A DNA stretch of 45,439 bases, from NCBI GenBank assembly GCA_029556615.1, contig JAKQDD010000015.1, forward strand, positions 1 through 45,439, in the 5' to 3' direction. The notes beneath the pieces were generated by a model. That model made no database searches and was not told the DNA's origin. It saw only the letters and a program-made list of their open reading frames with translations. Shown one piece after another: positions 25,856 to 34,097 of this stretch. Each line of letters begins with the position of its first letter. Position 1 is the first letter of the stretch. The position numbers were made by a program, and so were the translations under genes. The DNA comes from Verrucomicrobiota bacterium. Its GTDB lineage: Bacteria; Verrucomicrobiota; Verrucomicrobiia; Limisphaerales; J093.

Positions 25856-26701
25856 TCAACGGCCCCGCCGCTCGCAGAGCAGGGCGGCGCCGCCCATCAG
25901 CGTCAGCCCGATGAGCAGCCTCACGTAGTCCGTGCGTTCCCCCAGCAGGATCAACGACGCGAGGATGCCCAGGGGGATCTTGACGTTGTTGAGGACGGCG
26001 AGGGTACCCTCATTCACAAGCCTGGCCCCCTTGTTCCAAAGGAAGAACCCAACGCCCGAGGCCACGACGCCCAGGTACAGGAGGATCAGCCCCTGGGACC
26101 CGGTGACGCGGAGGCTTGACCACGGGGTGGTGAACGCCGCAGCCAGAGCCGTCACGCCGACGGCACCGAGATAGAGAAAACCAAAGACCTCCCGGTCGTT
26201 CCAGCCCCTGGTCGCCGCCGCGAGCCGCTTGTAGTCGAGTTGGCCGAACGCGAACGCGATGTTCGAGAGCTGGACGAGGAGGATCCCCTGGAGATTGGCG
26301 GCCAGGGGTTGATCGGGGTACTTCACGACCGCGCCGCCCAGGAACGCCATGGCCGCCGCGCCGAAGAAAAGGCCGTTGAAGCGCCGGGCACGCAGATCAT
26401 GGAACAACGTCACGAACAGCGGCGTCGTGGTCGTGAGCAGCGCGATCGTGTGGGCGGGCAAGAACTGGAAAGCAGTGATGTAGGCCATGTACATCAGGCC
26501 AAACTGGACGGCGCCGGTCAGCCCCAGGCGCAGCGCCACCGGCCGGCCGACCACACGCGGTTTCCAGAAGGGCAGAAACACCAGGAGCGAGAGCACCATG
26601 CGCGCGAACGCCACGAAGGTCGGATCCAGCGCAACCAGCCCCCCCTTGATCAGAGGGAATGAAAAGGCCCAGACAACAGAAATGAGAACCAGATAGATCA
26701 C
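25856..26701 (-). CDS. EamA/DMT-superfamily transporter
   Basis: The 281-residue protein has about ten membrane segments in two EamA repeats (about 1-130 and 140-278). Landmarks are LVLISVVWAFSFPLIKGG at the start, PAHTIALLTTTTPLFV at the end of the first repeat, and NNVKIPLGILASLILLGERT in the second. DMT proteins export amino acids or other metabolites; the substrate is unknown. The start codon is GTG. It lies 63 bp after the lipoprotein gene on the same strand. Confidence 0.85.
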   Translation of the reverse strand: MIYLVLISVVWAFSFPLIKGGLVALDPTFVAFARMVLSLLVFLPFWKPRVVGRPVALRLGLTGAVQFGLMYMAYITAFQFLPAHTIALLTTTTPLFVTLFHDLRARRFNGLFFGAAAMAFLGGAVVKYPDQPLAANLQGILLVQLSNIAFAFGQLDYKRLAAATRGWNDREVFGFLYLGAVGVTALAAAFTTPWSSLRVTGSQGLILLYLGVVASGVGFFLWNKGARLVNEGTLAVLNNVKIPLGILASLILLGERTDYVRLLIGLTLMGGAALLCERRGR

Positions 26702-26764
26702 GACGCGGTCGCGGCGCGGTTCGAGGAGGCGGGCCCGTTCGCCCGGAGAAGCCGAGGGCTCCCG

Positions 26765-27199
26765 TCAATTGCGTTTCATGGCCTTCAGGAGCTCGTAGGC
26801 GCGCCGGGCGTTGGGATCGCCGGACTCGATGGCCCGGATCAACTCACTCTCGAGCGTGACCATCGAGCTGTGAATCGCCATGCCCTGATCGAAGGTGACG
26901 TTTTCCTGCGCTTTGACCGTCTGCAGCGACACGACGGCCTGCTCGTAGCGCTGCTGGCGCATCGCTTCGGAAGCGGCCAGGGCGCTCTCCCGAATCTCAG
27001 CCTGGGATTCCTGGAAGGCCGCTTCGAGTTGCGACGCCGCCTCCTTGGGATTGCGGGCGACCCGGACGTCGTCCTCGGACGACTTGCTGCAGCCGATGGG
27101 CAGCAGCCAGACGGCCAGGCAGAGGCCCGCGGCGAACCAGCGGTCGCACCGCATCCCGGTGCGGCGGATGACAACCCGCGCGTCGTTCATCGTGATCAT
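26765..27199 (-). CDS. Small lipoprotein of unknown function
   Basis: The 144-residue protein has a lipoprotein signal with lipobox LPIGC (RWFAAGLCLAVWLLPIGCSK) and a soluble helical body (about 45-144) rich in Ala, Glu, Gln and Arg (AASQLEAAFQESQAEIRESA). The function cannot be read. The start ATG overlaps the pseudopilin stop (TAATG), so the two genes are translationally coupled; ATG at 27190 would also fit. Confidence 0.7.
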   Translation of the reverse strand: MITMNDARVVIRRTGMRCDRWFAAGLCLAVWLLPIGCSKSSEDDVRVARNPKEAASQLEAAFQESQAEIRESALAASEAMRQQRYEQAVVSLQTVKAQENVTFDQGMAIHSSMVTLESELIRAIESGDPNARRAYELLKAMKRN

Positions 27200-27909
27200 T
27201 AATCGCCCGTTCGCGAGCCGGGGTTGCACCAGAATCGCCCCGGGCGAACGCCCGGGTAGCCGCCAATGCCGGCCTCCATGTAGTACGCCTTGAACTTCAT
27301 GTACTCCGTCTGCCCGCCAAACATCCCCATGACCGTCCCGGTGTTGTGCCGTTGCGTGACCCCCTCGTTCGGCTCGCTGGCCACGTTGTCGTAGTTCGAC
27401 GGCTGCTTCTCGTCCGCCTCCCAATAGAGCATGAAATGCGGCTGGAAATCGCTGAGCTTGTAGGTGCTCCACTGGCCGCGCGGCCCGGTCGTGTAGGCCG
27501 AGACCGCCCCGTTCATCATGTAGCTGCAGACCTGCATGTCGCGCTGGCGGAAGGCGGGGCTGTTGGTCCGTTCCACCGGGCACCAATAGACCTTCTTCTC
27601 CTTCAGGATCGGCCAGAGAAGGCCCAGTTCAAGCATGTGCTGGGGGCGGTTCGTCGCGACCCGGGTGTAGGCCCAGTTCGGCACGTTGAACGAGTCCGAA
27701 CTCCACGAGGTGTAAGGCAGATAGTCGTTGTTGTCCCCCGTGTAGAGATGGGTCGCGAGCAGGATCTGTTTGATGTTCGAGATGCACTTGGACCGGTTCC
27801 CCTGCTCCTTGGCCTTGCTCAGGGCCGGCAGCAGGAGACCGGCGAGAATCGCAATGATGGCGATGACGACGAGCAACTCGATCAGAGTAAAGGCAGACCT
27901 GCGCTTCAT
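27199..27909 (-). CDS. Type II secretion-like pseudopilin with N-terminal methylation motif
   Basis: The 236-residue protein starts [20 protein letters not shown], a prepilin peptidase leader with the Glu5-type FTLIEL motif, then [20 protein letters not shown]. The rest resembles the planctomycetal/verrucomicrobial single-gene pseudopilins (HN and GG motifs such as [16 protein letters not shown] near the end). Such proteins exist in many copies per genome and are probably minor surface pseudopilins. A second one is encoded divergently at 28293. Upstream codons would add an unlike Arg-rich sequence. Confidence 0.85.
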   Translation of the reverse strand: MKRRSAFTLIELLVVIAIIAILAGLLLPALSKAKEQGNRSKCISNIKQILLATHLYTGDNNDYLPYTSWSSDSFNVPNWAYTRVATNRPQHMLELGLLWPILKEKKVYWCPVERTNSPAFRQRDMQVCSYMMNGAVSAYTTGPRGQWSTYKLSDFQPHFMLYWEADEKQPSNYDNVASEPNEGVTQRHNTGTVMGMFGGQTEYMKFKAYYMEAGIGGYPGVRPGRFWCNPGSRTGD

Positions 27910-28292
27910 GGCCGGTGCGATGGTTGCGGAACGACCATGGCCTCCCCGATCGCCAATGTCAAGATCCGGACGCCGGCCCGGATCCTCGCCTAACGCCTGG
28001 GCCTTGAACGTCCGCCATCGGCTCCTGGTGGGCCTTCGCCTTGAACGGCGCGTGCGGTGTCGGCTCCGGGATGGCCCGTACGCCCGCGGGCGAAACCCTC
28101 CGTTTCTTGGCGACATCGGCTGCATTCTGTGGCATGTTTATCGCCGGCTCCGTTGGTTGGTCACCCGGCCTCGCTCGAGGAGAGGACCCCCGACTGCTTC
28201 GGCGGTCCGAGGGTCGGTTTCTGCCCGATGGCTTGGGCGCTGGCCAACGCGGCTCTCCGGTGACGCGAGACGCTGCACCAACCTTCAACGGC
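27910..28292. other. Divergent intergenic region between two pseudopilin genes
   Basis: No gene is convincing here. It should hold the promoters of both pseudopilin genes, but I cannot place a -35/-10 pair. The 17-bp sequence CCGGATCCTCGCCTAAC (27978-27994) recurs exactly at 38046-38062 in another intergenic region. Confidence 0.5.
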
Positions 28293-29072
28293 ATGAGATG
28301 CACCGCCGCATCAAGGCAGGCGTTCTCCCAGCCGGCGGGCCGGCGGGGGACGGCGGGGTTCACCCTGATCGAGTTGCTGGTGGTCATTGCGATCATCGCG
28401 ATCCTGGCGGCGCTGCTGCTCCCGGCGTTGGCCAACGCCAAGGAACGCGCCAAGCGGATCCAGTGCGTCAGCAATCTGCGTCAGATCGGCATTGCCCTGC
28501 AGGTGTATGCCCTCGACAACCAGGACCGCCTGCCGCGCCACCCTGTGGCGGCAGGTTCTGCCCTGTGGGACCTGCCCATCCAGACCGCCGACTCGTTCAC
28601 GGACGCGGGCGCCATTCGCAAGATCCTCTATTGTCCCGGCTACGCCACCGCGGTGCGGGACATTGATGTCTGGTGGAACTTCAACGATCGGTACCGGGTG
28701 GTGAGTTACCAGGTACTGATCAAGCGCAACGACCCTTCGGATCCCCTGAAGCCCATTCCCCTGATTCCACCGAAGGATTACCTGACCAAGCTCAACGACT
28801 CGGGCACCACCACGAACACAGGACCTTCGCTGACCGAGTTGACGACCGATGTGGTGGTGTCTGAGGGCCCCGGCGGAACCACGGACAAGTTCACCCGAGT
28901 CTTCACGTCGAACCCGGACAAGATCCCCAAAGGTTTCAACAGCAGCCATATGTCCGGGGCCGCCCCCTCCGGGGGCAACATTCTGTTCTTGGACGGCCAT
29001 GTCGACTGGCGCCGGTTCAAGGCCATGCAGATCTGGGCGGATTGGACCAACAACCGGCACTTCTGGTTCTGA
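28293..29072 (+). CDS. Type II secretion-like pseudopilin (DUF1559-like layout)
   Basis: The 259-residue protein has a leader of about 22 residues followed by [20 protein letters not shown], then [20 protein letters not shown], the standard pattern of these proteins. The C-terminal part holds [16 protein letters not shown], the H-x-G/DGHV motif typical of the family. It differs from the protein encoded divergently, so it is not a recent duplicate. Its stop at 29070-29072 is followed within 55 bp by the truncated repeat that begins the pectate lyase gene. Confidence 0.85.
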   Translation: MRCTAASRQAFSQPAGRRGTAGFTLIELLVVIAIIAILAALLLPALANAKERAKRIQCVSNLRQIGIALQVYALDNQDRLPRHPVAAGSALWDLPIQTADSFTDAGAIRKILYCPGYATAVRDIDVWWNFNDRYRVVSYQVLIKRNDPSDPLKPIPLIPPKDYLTKLNDSGTTTNTGPSLTELTTDVVVSEGPGGTTDKFTRVFTSNPDKIPKGFNSSHMSGAAPSGGNILFLDGHVDWRRFKAMQIWADWTNNRHFWF

Positions 29073-29124
29073 GAGCCTGTCTAAAAATTTCGAAGGGTGC
29101 TGTTTTCGCAGGAAGGGCTGGATG

Positions 29125-29207
29125 GCGAGGCGCGGGACAGAGGGTCCGGAAAGGCAGGAAAGCTCCATGGGATCACGGACTTGGTTTAGTCTGAAGCGCG
29201 CCTCGCT
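29125..29207 (-). repeat. Dispersed bipartite repeat, copy 3 (5' module only, inverted, diverged)
   Basis: On the plus strand it runs GCGAGGCGCGGGACAGAGG to GAAGCGCGCCTCGCT. It aligns throughout with the inverted 5' module of the copies at 38085 and 42550 (AGAGGGTCCG, CATGG, TCTGA landmarks in the same order), with both arms kept. The start codon of the pectate lyase (29167) and its first residues lie inside it. Confidence 0.8.
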
Positions 29208-30702
29208 GCCGGTTGCGCTGGGGATTGCCATCGGGGCAGGATCCCAGCCCCTGAAGGGGGCCGCGGTGCCCGATTTCAGCCTGGTCGGCTTTGCCGCACT
29301 CGACGGTTTTTCGACCAACGGGACGCTGCTGGCCGGGGGCACGACAGGCGGTGCCGCGGGCCTCCGCGTGCAGGTGTCGACCCTCGCGGATCTCGTGCAG
29401 CACCTCGAGTCCGATGCGCCACGGGTCATCGAGCTCACCCAGGACATCGACATGGCACCGCTCGCCAACCATCAGGGGGGCTTCCCCACCGACTATCCCG
29501 TCGGCGAAATCCGCGTGCACTCTGATAAGACCCTTTGCTCGAAACACGGCGCCACCCTGCGCCGCGGAACACTCCGCCTTGGCAAGGGACCCACCGGAAG
29601 ACACAACATCATCATCCGCAATCTCCGCTTCCGCGATCTCTGGGTGCCGGACCCGACCGGCAAGTACGACGAATACGGCTGGGATTACATCGGCCTCGAG
29701 GCCGGCAGTCACCATGTGTGGATCGACCACTGCGATTTCGAGCGGGCCTACGACGGGATGATCGATGTGAAGGGCGGCGCCGATTATGTGACAGTCTCGT
29801 GGTGTGTCTTCCGCGACCAGAAGAAGTGCAACCTCGTGGGCGCCAGCGACAACAGCGGGGCGACGGACCGCGGTCATCTGAACATCACCCTCCACCACAA
29901 CTGGTATCAGGACGTGGCGGAGCGGACGCCGCGGATGCGCTTCGGCAATGCGCACGTCTTCAATCTCTACTGTGTCAACCTCGGCGGCAAAGGCATCCAG
30001 TCCACCGTCGACGCCGCCACGCTGGTCGAGGCCGCCTTCTTCGAGACGCCCAAGACCGGTTCCTATCCGACCCTCGAAGCCAACGGAGGGCCCGCGGGCA
30101 TCGTCAAGGTCGTTGGCAGCCGCATTGTCAATGCTCCGGGTGTCAACGTGGCGTTCCGCGAGTTCGGCGCCCGGGAGTTCCGCTTCAACCCCCCGTTTGC
30201 GACTCCTGAACCGCCCTACCCCTATACGGCCCACCCCGTCGATGAAGTCCCCGGCGTGGTGACCCGGTGGGCCGGGCCAGGGAAGATCGGGTTCGAGCTT
30301 TGGCGCCTCGAGCACTTCACGCCGGATCAACTGCGGGAGACGGATCTCAGCGGCCCCGGCGCGTCTCCCGCCGGCGACGGCGTGCCCAACCTGCTGAAGT
30401 ACGCGTTTGGGCTGGGCCCGTTCGAGCAGGCCGTATCGCCGTGGATCACGCTGCGCCTGGACGAGGGGCGCGGGATGCTGGCCTACGCCCGCCCGGCAAG
30501 CGCCACCGACGTGAGCTATCGGGTCGAAGTCTCCCAGGACCTCGAGGCCTGGACCGAGTCAGGAATCCACCACGCCGCCACCGGTACCAATGCGAGCGGC
30601 CTTCAAACGTGGGAGGCGCGCCAGACGACCCCGCCGACGGCGCGGTTCTTCTTCCGGATGCGGATCGGGTTCAGCGGACCCGCCGATTCCGGCTCACCTT
30701 GA
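29167..30702 (+). CDS. Secreted pectate lyase, PL1 family
   Basis: The 511-residue protein has a signal peptide (about 1-33, ending QPLKGAA), a PL1 beta-helix (about 55-375), and a C-terminal module of about 120 residues (DGVPNLLKYAFGLGP... SYRVEVSQDLEAW). The family motif VWIDHCDF carries Asp187, and RTPRMRFG supplies the candidate catalytic Arg253. It cleaves polygalacturonate by beta-elimination, Ca2+-dependent in the family. ATG 29122 is an in-frame alternative; GGAAAG before 29167 supports the shorter form. Both starts lie next to or in the repeat copy. The 3' end overlaps the convergent gene by 32 bp. Confidence 0.85.
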   Translation: MGSRTWFSLKRASLPVALGIAIGAGSQPLKGAAVPDFSLVGFAALDGFSTNGTLLAGGTTGGAAGLRVQVSTLADLVQHLESDAPRVIELTQDIDMAPLANHQGGFPTDYPVGEIRVHSDKTLCSKHGATLRRGTLRLGKGPTGRHNIIIRNLRFRDLWVPDPTGKYDEYGWDYIGLEAGSHHVWIDHCDFERAYDGMIDVKGGADYVTVSWCVFRDQKKCNLVGASDNSGATDRGHLNITLHHNWYQDVAERTPRMRFGNAHVFNLYCVNLGGKGIQSTVDAATLVEAAFFETPKTGSYPTLEANGGPAGIVKVVGSRIVNAPGVNVAFREFGAREFRFNPPFATPEPPYPYTAHPVDEVPGVVTRWAGPGKIGFELWRLEHFTPDQLRETDLSGPGASPAGDGVPNLLKYAFGLGPFEQAVSPWITLRLDEGRGMLAYARPASATDVSYRVEVSQDLEAWTESGIHHAATGTNASGLQTWEARQTTPPTARFFFRMRIGFSGPADSGSP

Positions 30703-31552
30703 GCGCGGCCAGTCCGGCCCCCAGGAGGAGCAGCACCCCCGGCTCGGGCACGACTTCGACCTTGCAGCGGCTGAAACTGAAGGTCTCGGCCGCATCGGTG
30801 GATTTGTTGACGCGGATGGCCAGCGTATCGAACGCGGTGGCGGCCCCCGCGAGGTCGCTGGCGGTGTAGGTTGCGTGCCAGGTCCCGCTGCTGAAATCCG
30901 CCGTGATGTCGACGCTGTCAGCAGCCGTCCGCATGACGGACAATTCGAGGGTGTAGGGGGTGCCGTCGGCAAACCCCGGATCGCCCGTCTTGCCCCCTCC
31001 CGATCCCAGGGTGGTGTATTGGGACGTCGATCCCATGAGGTTGGCATTCGCCACGTCCGTTCGTTCGAGGACCTGGATCGGATTGTCGGTCGTGAACGAT
31101 TGGGCAACATTCATGTTGAGCATGTACCCCGTCGCCTGGTCCCCCAGACCGGAGGTCGAGAAGGAATCCGCTGCCTGCCGTGCCAGGGCCGACTCGCTCC
31201 AGTTGTAGAGCCCGATGCGCATACCGCGCGAGGTCGCAGGCGCGGCGGTCACGTTCTGCAGCGTGAAGTCGAGCGAGACCTTCAACGTCTCCCCCACACC
31301 CAGGGAAGCGACGCTTCCTGGATCGGCGAAGTACGTCAGCCACATTCGTGAGCTGCTGGTTGCCGTGCCCACCAAGGAACCGGCGGAAGCGCTCAGCGAC
31401 GAAGCGCTCGAAGCGTACCAGGCGGACTGGGCCGGCAGGCCTTGTTCGGCACGCGAGCCGTCGGCCCAGGTGTCGTGCAGGAGCGTGGCGGCGTGGCCGG
31501 GCGCGAAGGGAATCAGGATCGCGGACCACAACGGCAGGAGGATCGTCTTCAT
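30671..31552 (-). CDS. PEP-CTERM surface protein with one copy of an unrecognised module
   Basis: The 293-residue protein has a signal peptide (about 1-22), one all-beta module (about 23-265) and a PEP-CTERM tail (VPEPGVLLLLGAGLAALKVS, then a basic end). Landmarks of the module are DTWADGSRAEQGLPAQSAWY, TSRGMRIGLYNW, STSQYTTLGSGG and DAAETFSFSRCKVEVV. The same landmarks occur twice in the next protein. PEP-CTERM substrates are processed by an exosortase, which must be encoded elsewhere. The module looks like a jelly roll and could bind carbohydrate; this is inference. Confidence 0.8.
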   Translation of the reverse strand: MKTILLPLWSAILIPFAPGHAATLLHDTWADGSRAEQGLPAQSAWYASSASSLSASAGSLVGTATSSSRMWLTYFADPGSVASLGVGETLKVSLDFTLQNVTAAPATSRGMRIGLYNWSESALARQAADSFSTSGLGDQATGYMLNMNVAQSFTTDNPIQVLERTDVANANLMGSTSQYTTLGSGGGKTGDPGFADGTPYTLELSVMRTAADSVDITADFSSGTWHATYTASDLAGAATAFDTLAIRVNKSTDAAETFSFSRCKVEVVPEPGVLLLLGAGLAALKVSRNRRVR

Positions 31553-31591
31553 GATGGGGGGTTATGGTTTCAATGGGATCATACTGGCGCG

Positions 31592-33727
31592 TCAGCGTGA
31601 AGTCACCACACGATAATAGCGCTCGCGGGTTCCCGACACGCCGGTTTGCGTGTGCGAGGTCGAGGACCCCGTCGCGGTGAGAGTGGCCATCGTGGTCCAA
31701 TCCCCCGACGCGAGTGCATCGCGGGACTGCACCTGGTAGACCCGCTGCGCGACGGATTCCCACGTCAGCTTCAGCGAGTCCGGAGTCGGCTGTTCGATGC
31801 CGGTCACCCGGAATGGCAGGGCGATGGCCACCACTTCCACCTTGAACCGGGTGAAGTGAAACTCGCTGGCCGCGTTCGCCTCGTTGTTGGGCCGAATAGC
31901 CAAGGCGTCGAACCGGTGATACGCGTAGGCGCCATCGGTGACGCTGTAAGCCAGATCGAGCGCCCCGCCCTGGATCCGCGTGAGCACGTCGACCGTCGAC
32001 TCCGCAGTCCGCGCGACGGTGAACTCGAGCGTGTACTCGGTGTCGCTCTCAAAACCGGGGTCTCCCTGGGATCCGCTGGGACCGGAGCCAAGGGAGGTGT
32101 AATCCGCCGTCGTTCCGAGGAGGTTGTCGCTCCCGAGGCTCGTGCGTGCACGCAGCTCCATCGGGGTGTCGAGGCTGAACGTGGTGTAGAAATTCTGGTT
32201 CAGCATGTAGCCCGTGACATTGGCACCGTTGCCGCCGCTGCTGCTGAACCCGTCGGCCGTCAGGCGCGTGGCGCCATCCGCGTAATTCAGCAAGGCGAAC
32301 CGCAGGCCGCGGGATGTTCCCGAGCCGGGCCAGGTCGCCACGTTGATCGGCGTGAAGTCCAGCGTGACCTTGATCGCCCGGCCGACAGCCAGGTCCACGG
32401 GGAGCAGCGGGTTCTCCGTGAAGTACCCCACCCAAAGACGGGAGGTGCTGAGGAAGGAGCCCACCATCACCTGGTCGCCCGGCGTCAGGGATCCCGAACT
32501 CGAAGCATACCAGACGCTGTTGTCCGGCGCCACCGGCGCGTTGTCCCGTGCGCCGTCCGCCCAAAGGTCTTCCAGGATCATGCCGGGAGCGGTGAAATCC
32601 GGGGGATTCACGGTCAGTTGGGCGGCGCTGCTGGTGGCGCTACCGAGCTCGTTGCTGACGGTGACCGAGTAGGCGCCCGCGCTCGAATACAGAACGCTCG
32701 GCAGAACCAGGGTGGCGTTCGTGCCGCCGGGCACCGGGCTTTGGCCATTGAAGAACCACTGGTAGGCCAGCGGCGAACTCCCTCCCGCCGACACCGTGAA
32801 CCGGGCCACCTGCCCCAGCGTCAACGCGATGTCCGTCGGGTCCGCCACAATCCAGGGGGCAACCCGCATCCCGGCGGGGCCCTCGACGGAAAGCCGCGTG
32901 AACGCCAGCGTGTCCGCCGTGTCCGCCGCGTTGGCAGGTCGAAACGCGCACGCGTCGAAGGCGGTCACCGGGTCGCCGTAGAACTCGCCGCCGTAATCCT
33001 CACAGGACATCGAGAGGTCGAGGTCGGCCCCGTGAACGCGGCAGGCGATCGTCATCCAACTGCTGTACTCGTCCCCCTGGCGGGTCAGCGTCCACTGCAG
33101 CGTGTACGGCGTCCCGGAGACGAAGCCCGGGTCGCCGGCACTGCCGCCGCCCGTGGCCAGCGTCGTGTAGTCGCCGCTGGTCCCCATGAGGTTCGAGCTG
33201 CCCAGATTCGTGCGCTTGCGCAGACGGAGCGGCACATCCCCGAACAACGACGTGAAGTTGACCTCGAGGAGATACCCCTGAACGTGGGTTCCGTTGGCGC
33301 CCGAGGTCGAGAAACCGTCCGCTGCCACCCGCGTGCCCCCTGCCGCGTAGTTGTAAAGCCCGATCCGCAGCCCGCGACTGGTCGAGGCCGGGCTGACAGT
33401 GCCCGGCGTGAAGACGGTCGTCAGCTCGAGGGTCTCTCCCAGTCCGAGCATCGAGGGCGTGCCCTCGGCCGTGAAGTACGTCAGCCATAAGGCCGAGCTG
33501 GTGCCAATCGACGCCGTCATCGAACCGGGCACGCTGGTTAGCGTCGAGGCACTGGCCGCATACCAGGCCGACTCGGACGGCAGGTTCTGCTCCGCCCGGG
33601 ATCCGTCCGCCCAAGAATCGTCGACCAGCACCGCCGCAGAGGCCGTTCCGCCCAGGATCACCACGGCCGCCATCAGGGGCAGGATCGTCCGCGGCGTCTG
33701 CACTGAAGTCGGGGAATTGTGCTTCAT
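31592..33727 (-). CDS. Large surface protein with two copies of the same module and an Ig-like domain
   Basis: The 711-residue protein has a signal peptide (about 1-31). A first module (about 35-280, from DDSWADGSRAEQNLPSESAW), an Ig-like domain (about 290-375, FTVSAGGSSPLAYQWFFNGQ) and a second module (about 382-620, from EDLWADGARDNAPVAPDNSV) follow, then a C-terminal FN3/QSRD-type domain (about 635-711). Each module carries SRGLR(I/F)(G/A)L(Y/L)NYA, DGFS(T/S)SG, DYT(T/S)L and GDPGF. There is no PEP-CTERM tail. I do not recognise the module. The pectate lyase neighbour suggests binding to plant polysaccharide. Confidence 0.8.
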   Translation of the reverse strand: MKHNSPTSVQTPRTILPLMAAVVILGGTASAAVLVDDSWADGSRAEQNLPSESAWYAASASTLTSVPGSMTASIGTSSALWLTYFTAEGTPSMLGLGETLELTTVFTPGTVSPASTSRGLRIGLYNYAAGGTRVAADGFSTSGANGTHVQGYLLEVNFTSLFGDVPLRLRKRTNLGSSNLMGTSGDYTTLATGGGSAGDPGFVSGTPYTLQWTLTRQGDEYSSWMTIACRVHGADLDLSMSCEDYGGEFYGDPVTAFDACAFRPANAADTADTLAFTRLSVEGPAGMRVAPWIVADPTDIALTLGQVARFTVSAGGSSPLAYQWFFNGQSPVPGGTNATLVLPSVLYSSAGAYSVTVSNELGSATSSAAQLTVNPPDFTAPGMILEDLWADGARDNAPVAPDNSVWYASSSGSLTPGDQVMVGSFLSTSRLWVGYFTENPLLPVDLAVGRAIKVTLDFTPINVATWPGSGTSRGLRFALLNYADGATRLTADGFSSSGGNGANVTGYMLNQNFYTTFSLDTPMELRARTSLGSDNLLGTTADYTSLGSGPSGSQGDPGFESDTEYTLEFTVARTAESTVDVLTRIQGGALDLAYSVTDGAYAYHRFDALAIRPNNEANAASEFHFTRFKVEVVAIALPFRVTGIEQPTPDSLKLTWESVAQRVYQVQSRDALASGDWTTMATLTATGSSTSHTQTGVSGTRERYYRVVTSR

Positions 33728-34097
33728 AGGTCTGCGGTTGAACTGACGTGGTGACCGGTGCCGTTTCGTGCGTTCGGCGGCCTTTGGGCAGTGTCTGACG
33801 TATTCTGCGCCGCGGGAGCCCCACCGTCAAGTCAACCTAGCGAGGCGCGCCTCAGACCCAGTCGAGTCCTCAGGCTCATGAAGACCCTGCTGTGCTTGCC
33901 CACCCCTCTCTTCCGCGCCTCGCTAATGTAGAGTCCTCGCCGGAAGGTGGGGAGGCCTGGAACGGCAGGGGCCAAACTTGACCTGTTGACCACACATTCC
34001 ACAAGTCGAGGACTCTAGCGTGGTCTCACACGACATTTCGTTGGACATCCTGCTCAGGGCTGCACCATCATTTCCAAGCCACTCATCCGAGCCCCCC
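33728..34097. other. Divergent intergenic region with a bipartite repeat
   Basis: The region separates the minus-strand surface-protein gene from the GH172 gene. It contains the best-preserved repeat copy (33837-34018). On the minus strand TTGACG (33825-33830) could be a -35, with a weak -10-like AGAATA 18 bp downstream (33801-33806). I see no clear plus-strand promoter. Confidence 0.5.
33837..34018 (+). repeat. Dispersed bipartite repeat, copy 4 (full, best preserved)
   Basis: This 182-bp copy is bounded by CTAG at both ends. Its 5' module is framed by a perfect 12-bp inverted pair, TAGCGAGGCGCG (33838-33849) and CGCGCCTCGCTA (33914-33925). Its 3' module is framed by AGAGTCCTCG (33930-33939) and CGAGGACTCT (34007-34016). 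Between them lie ATGAAGACCCTGCTGTGC in the 5' module and CCAAACTTGACCTGTTGAC in the 3' module. Confidence 0.92.

Noticed and set aside
33838..34018. CRISPR-like array from the repeats
   Set aside because: Copies are single, tens of kb apart or at different genes, and about 180 bp long with internal hairpins; no spacer pattern.
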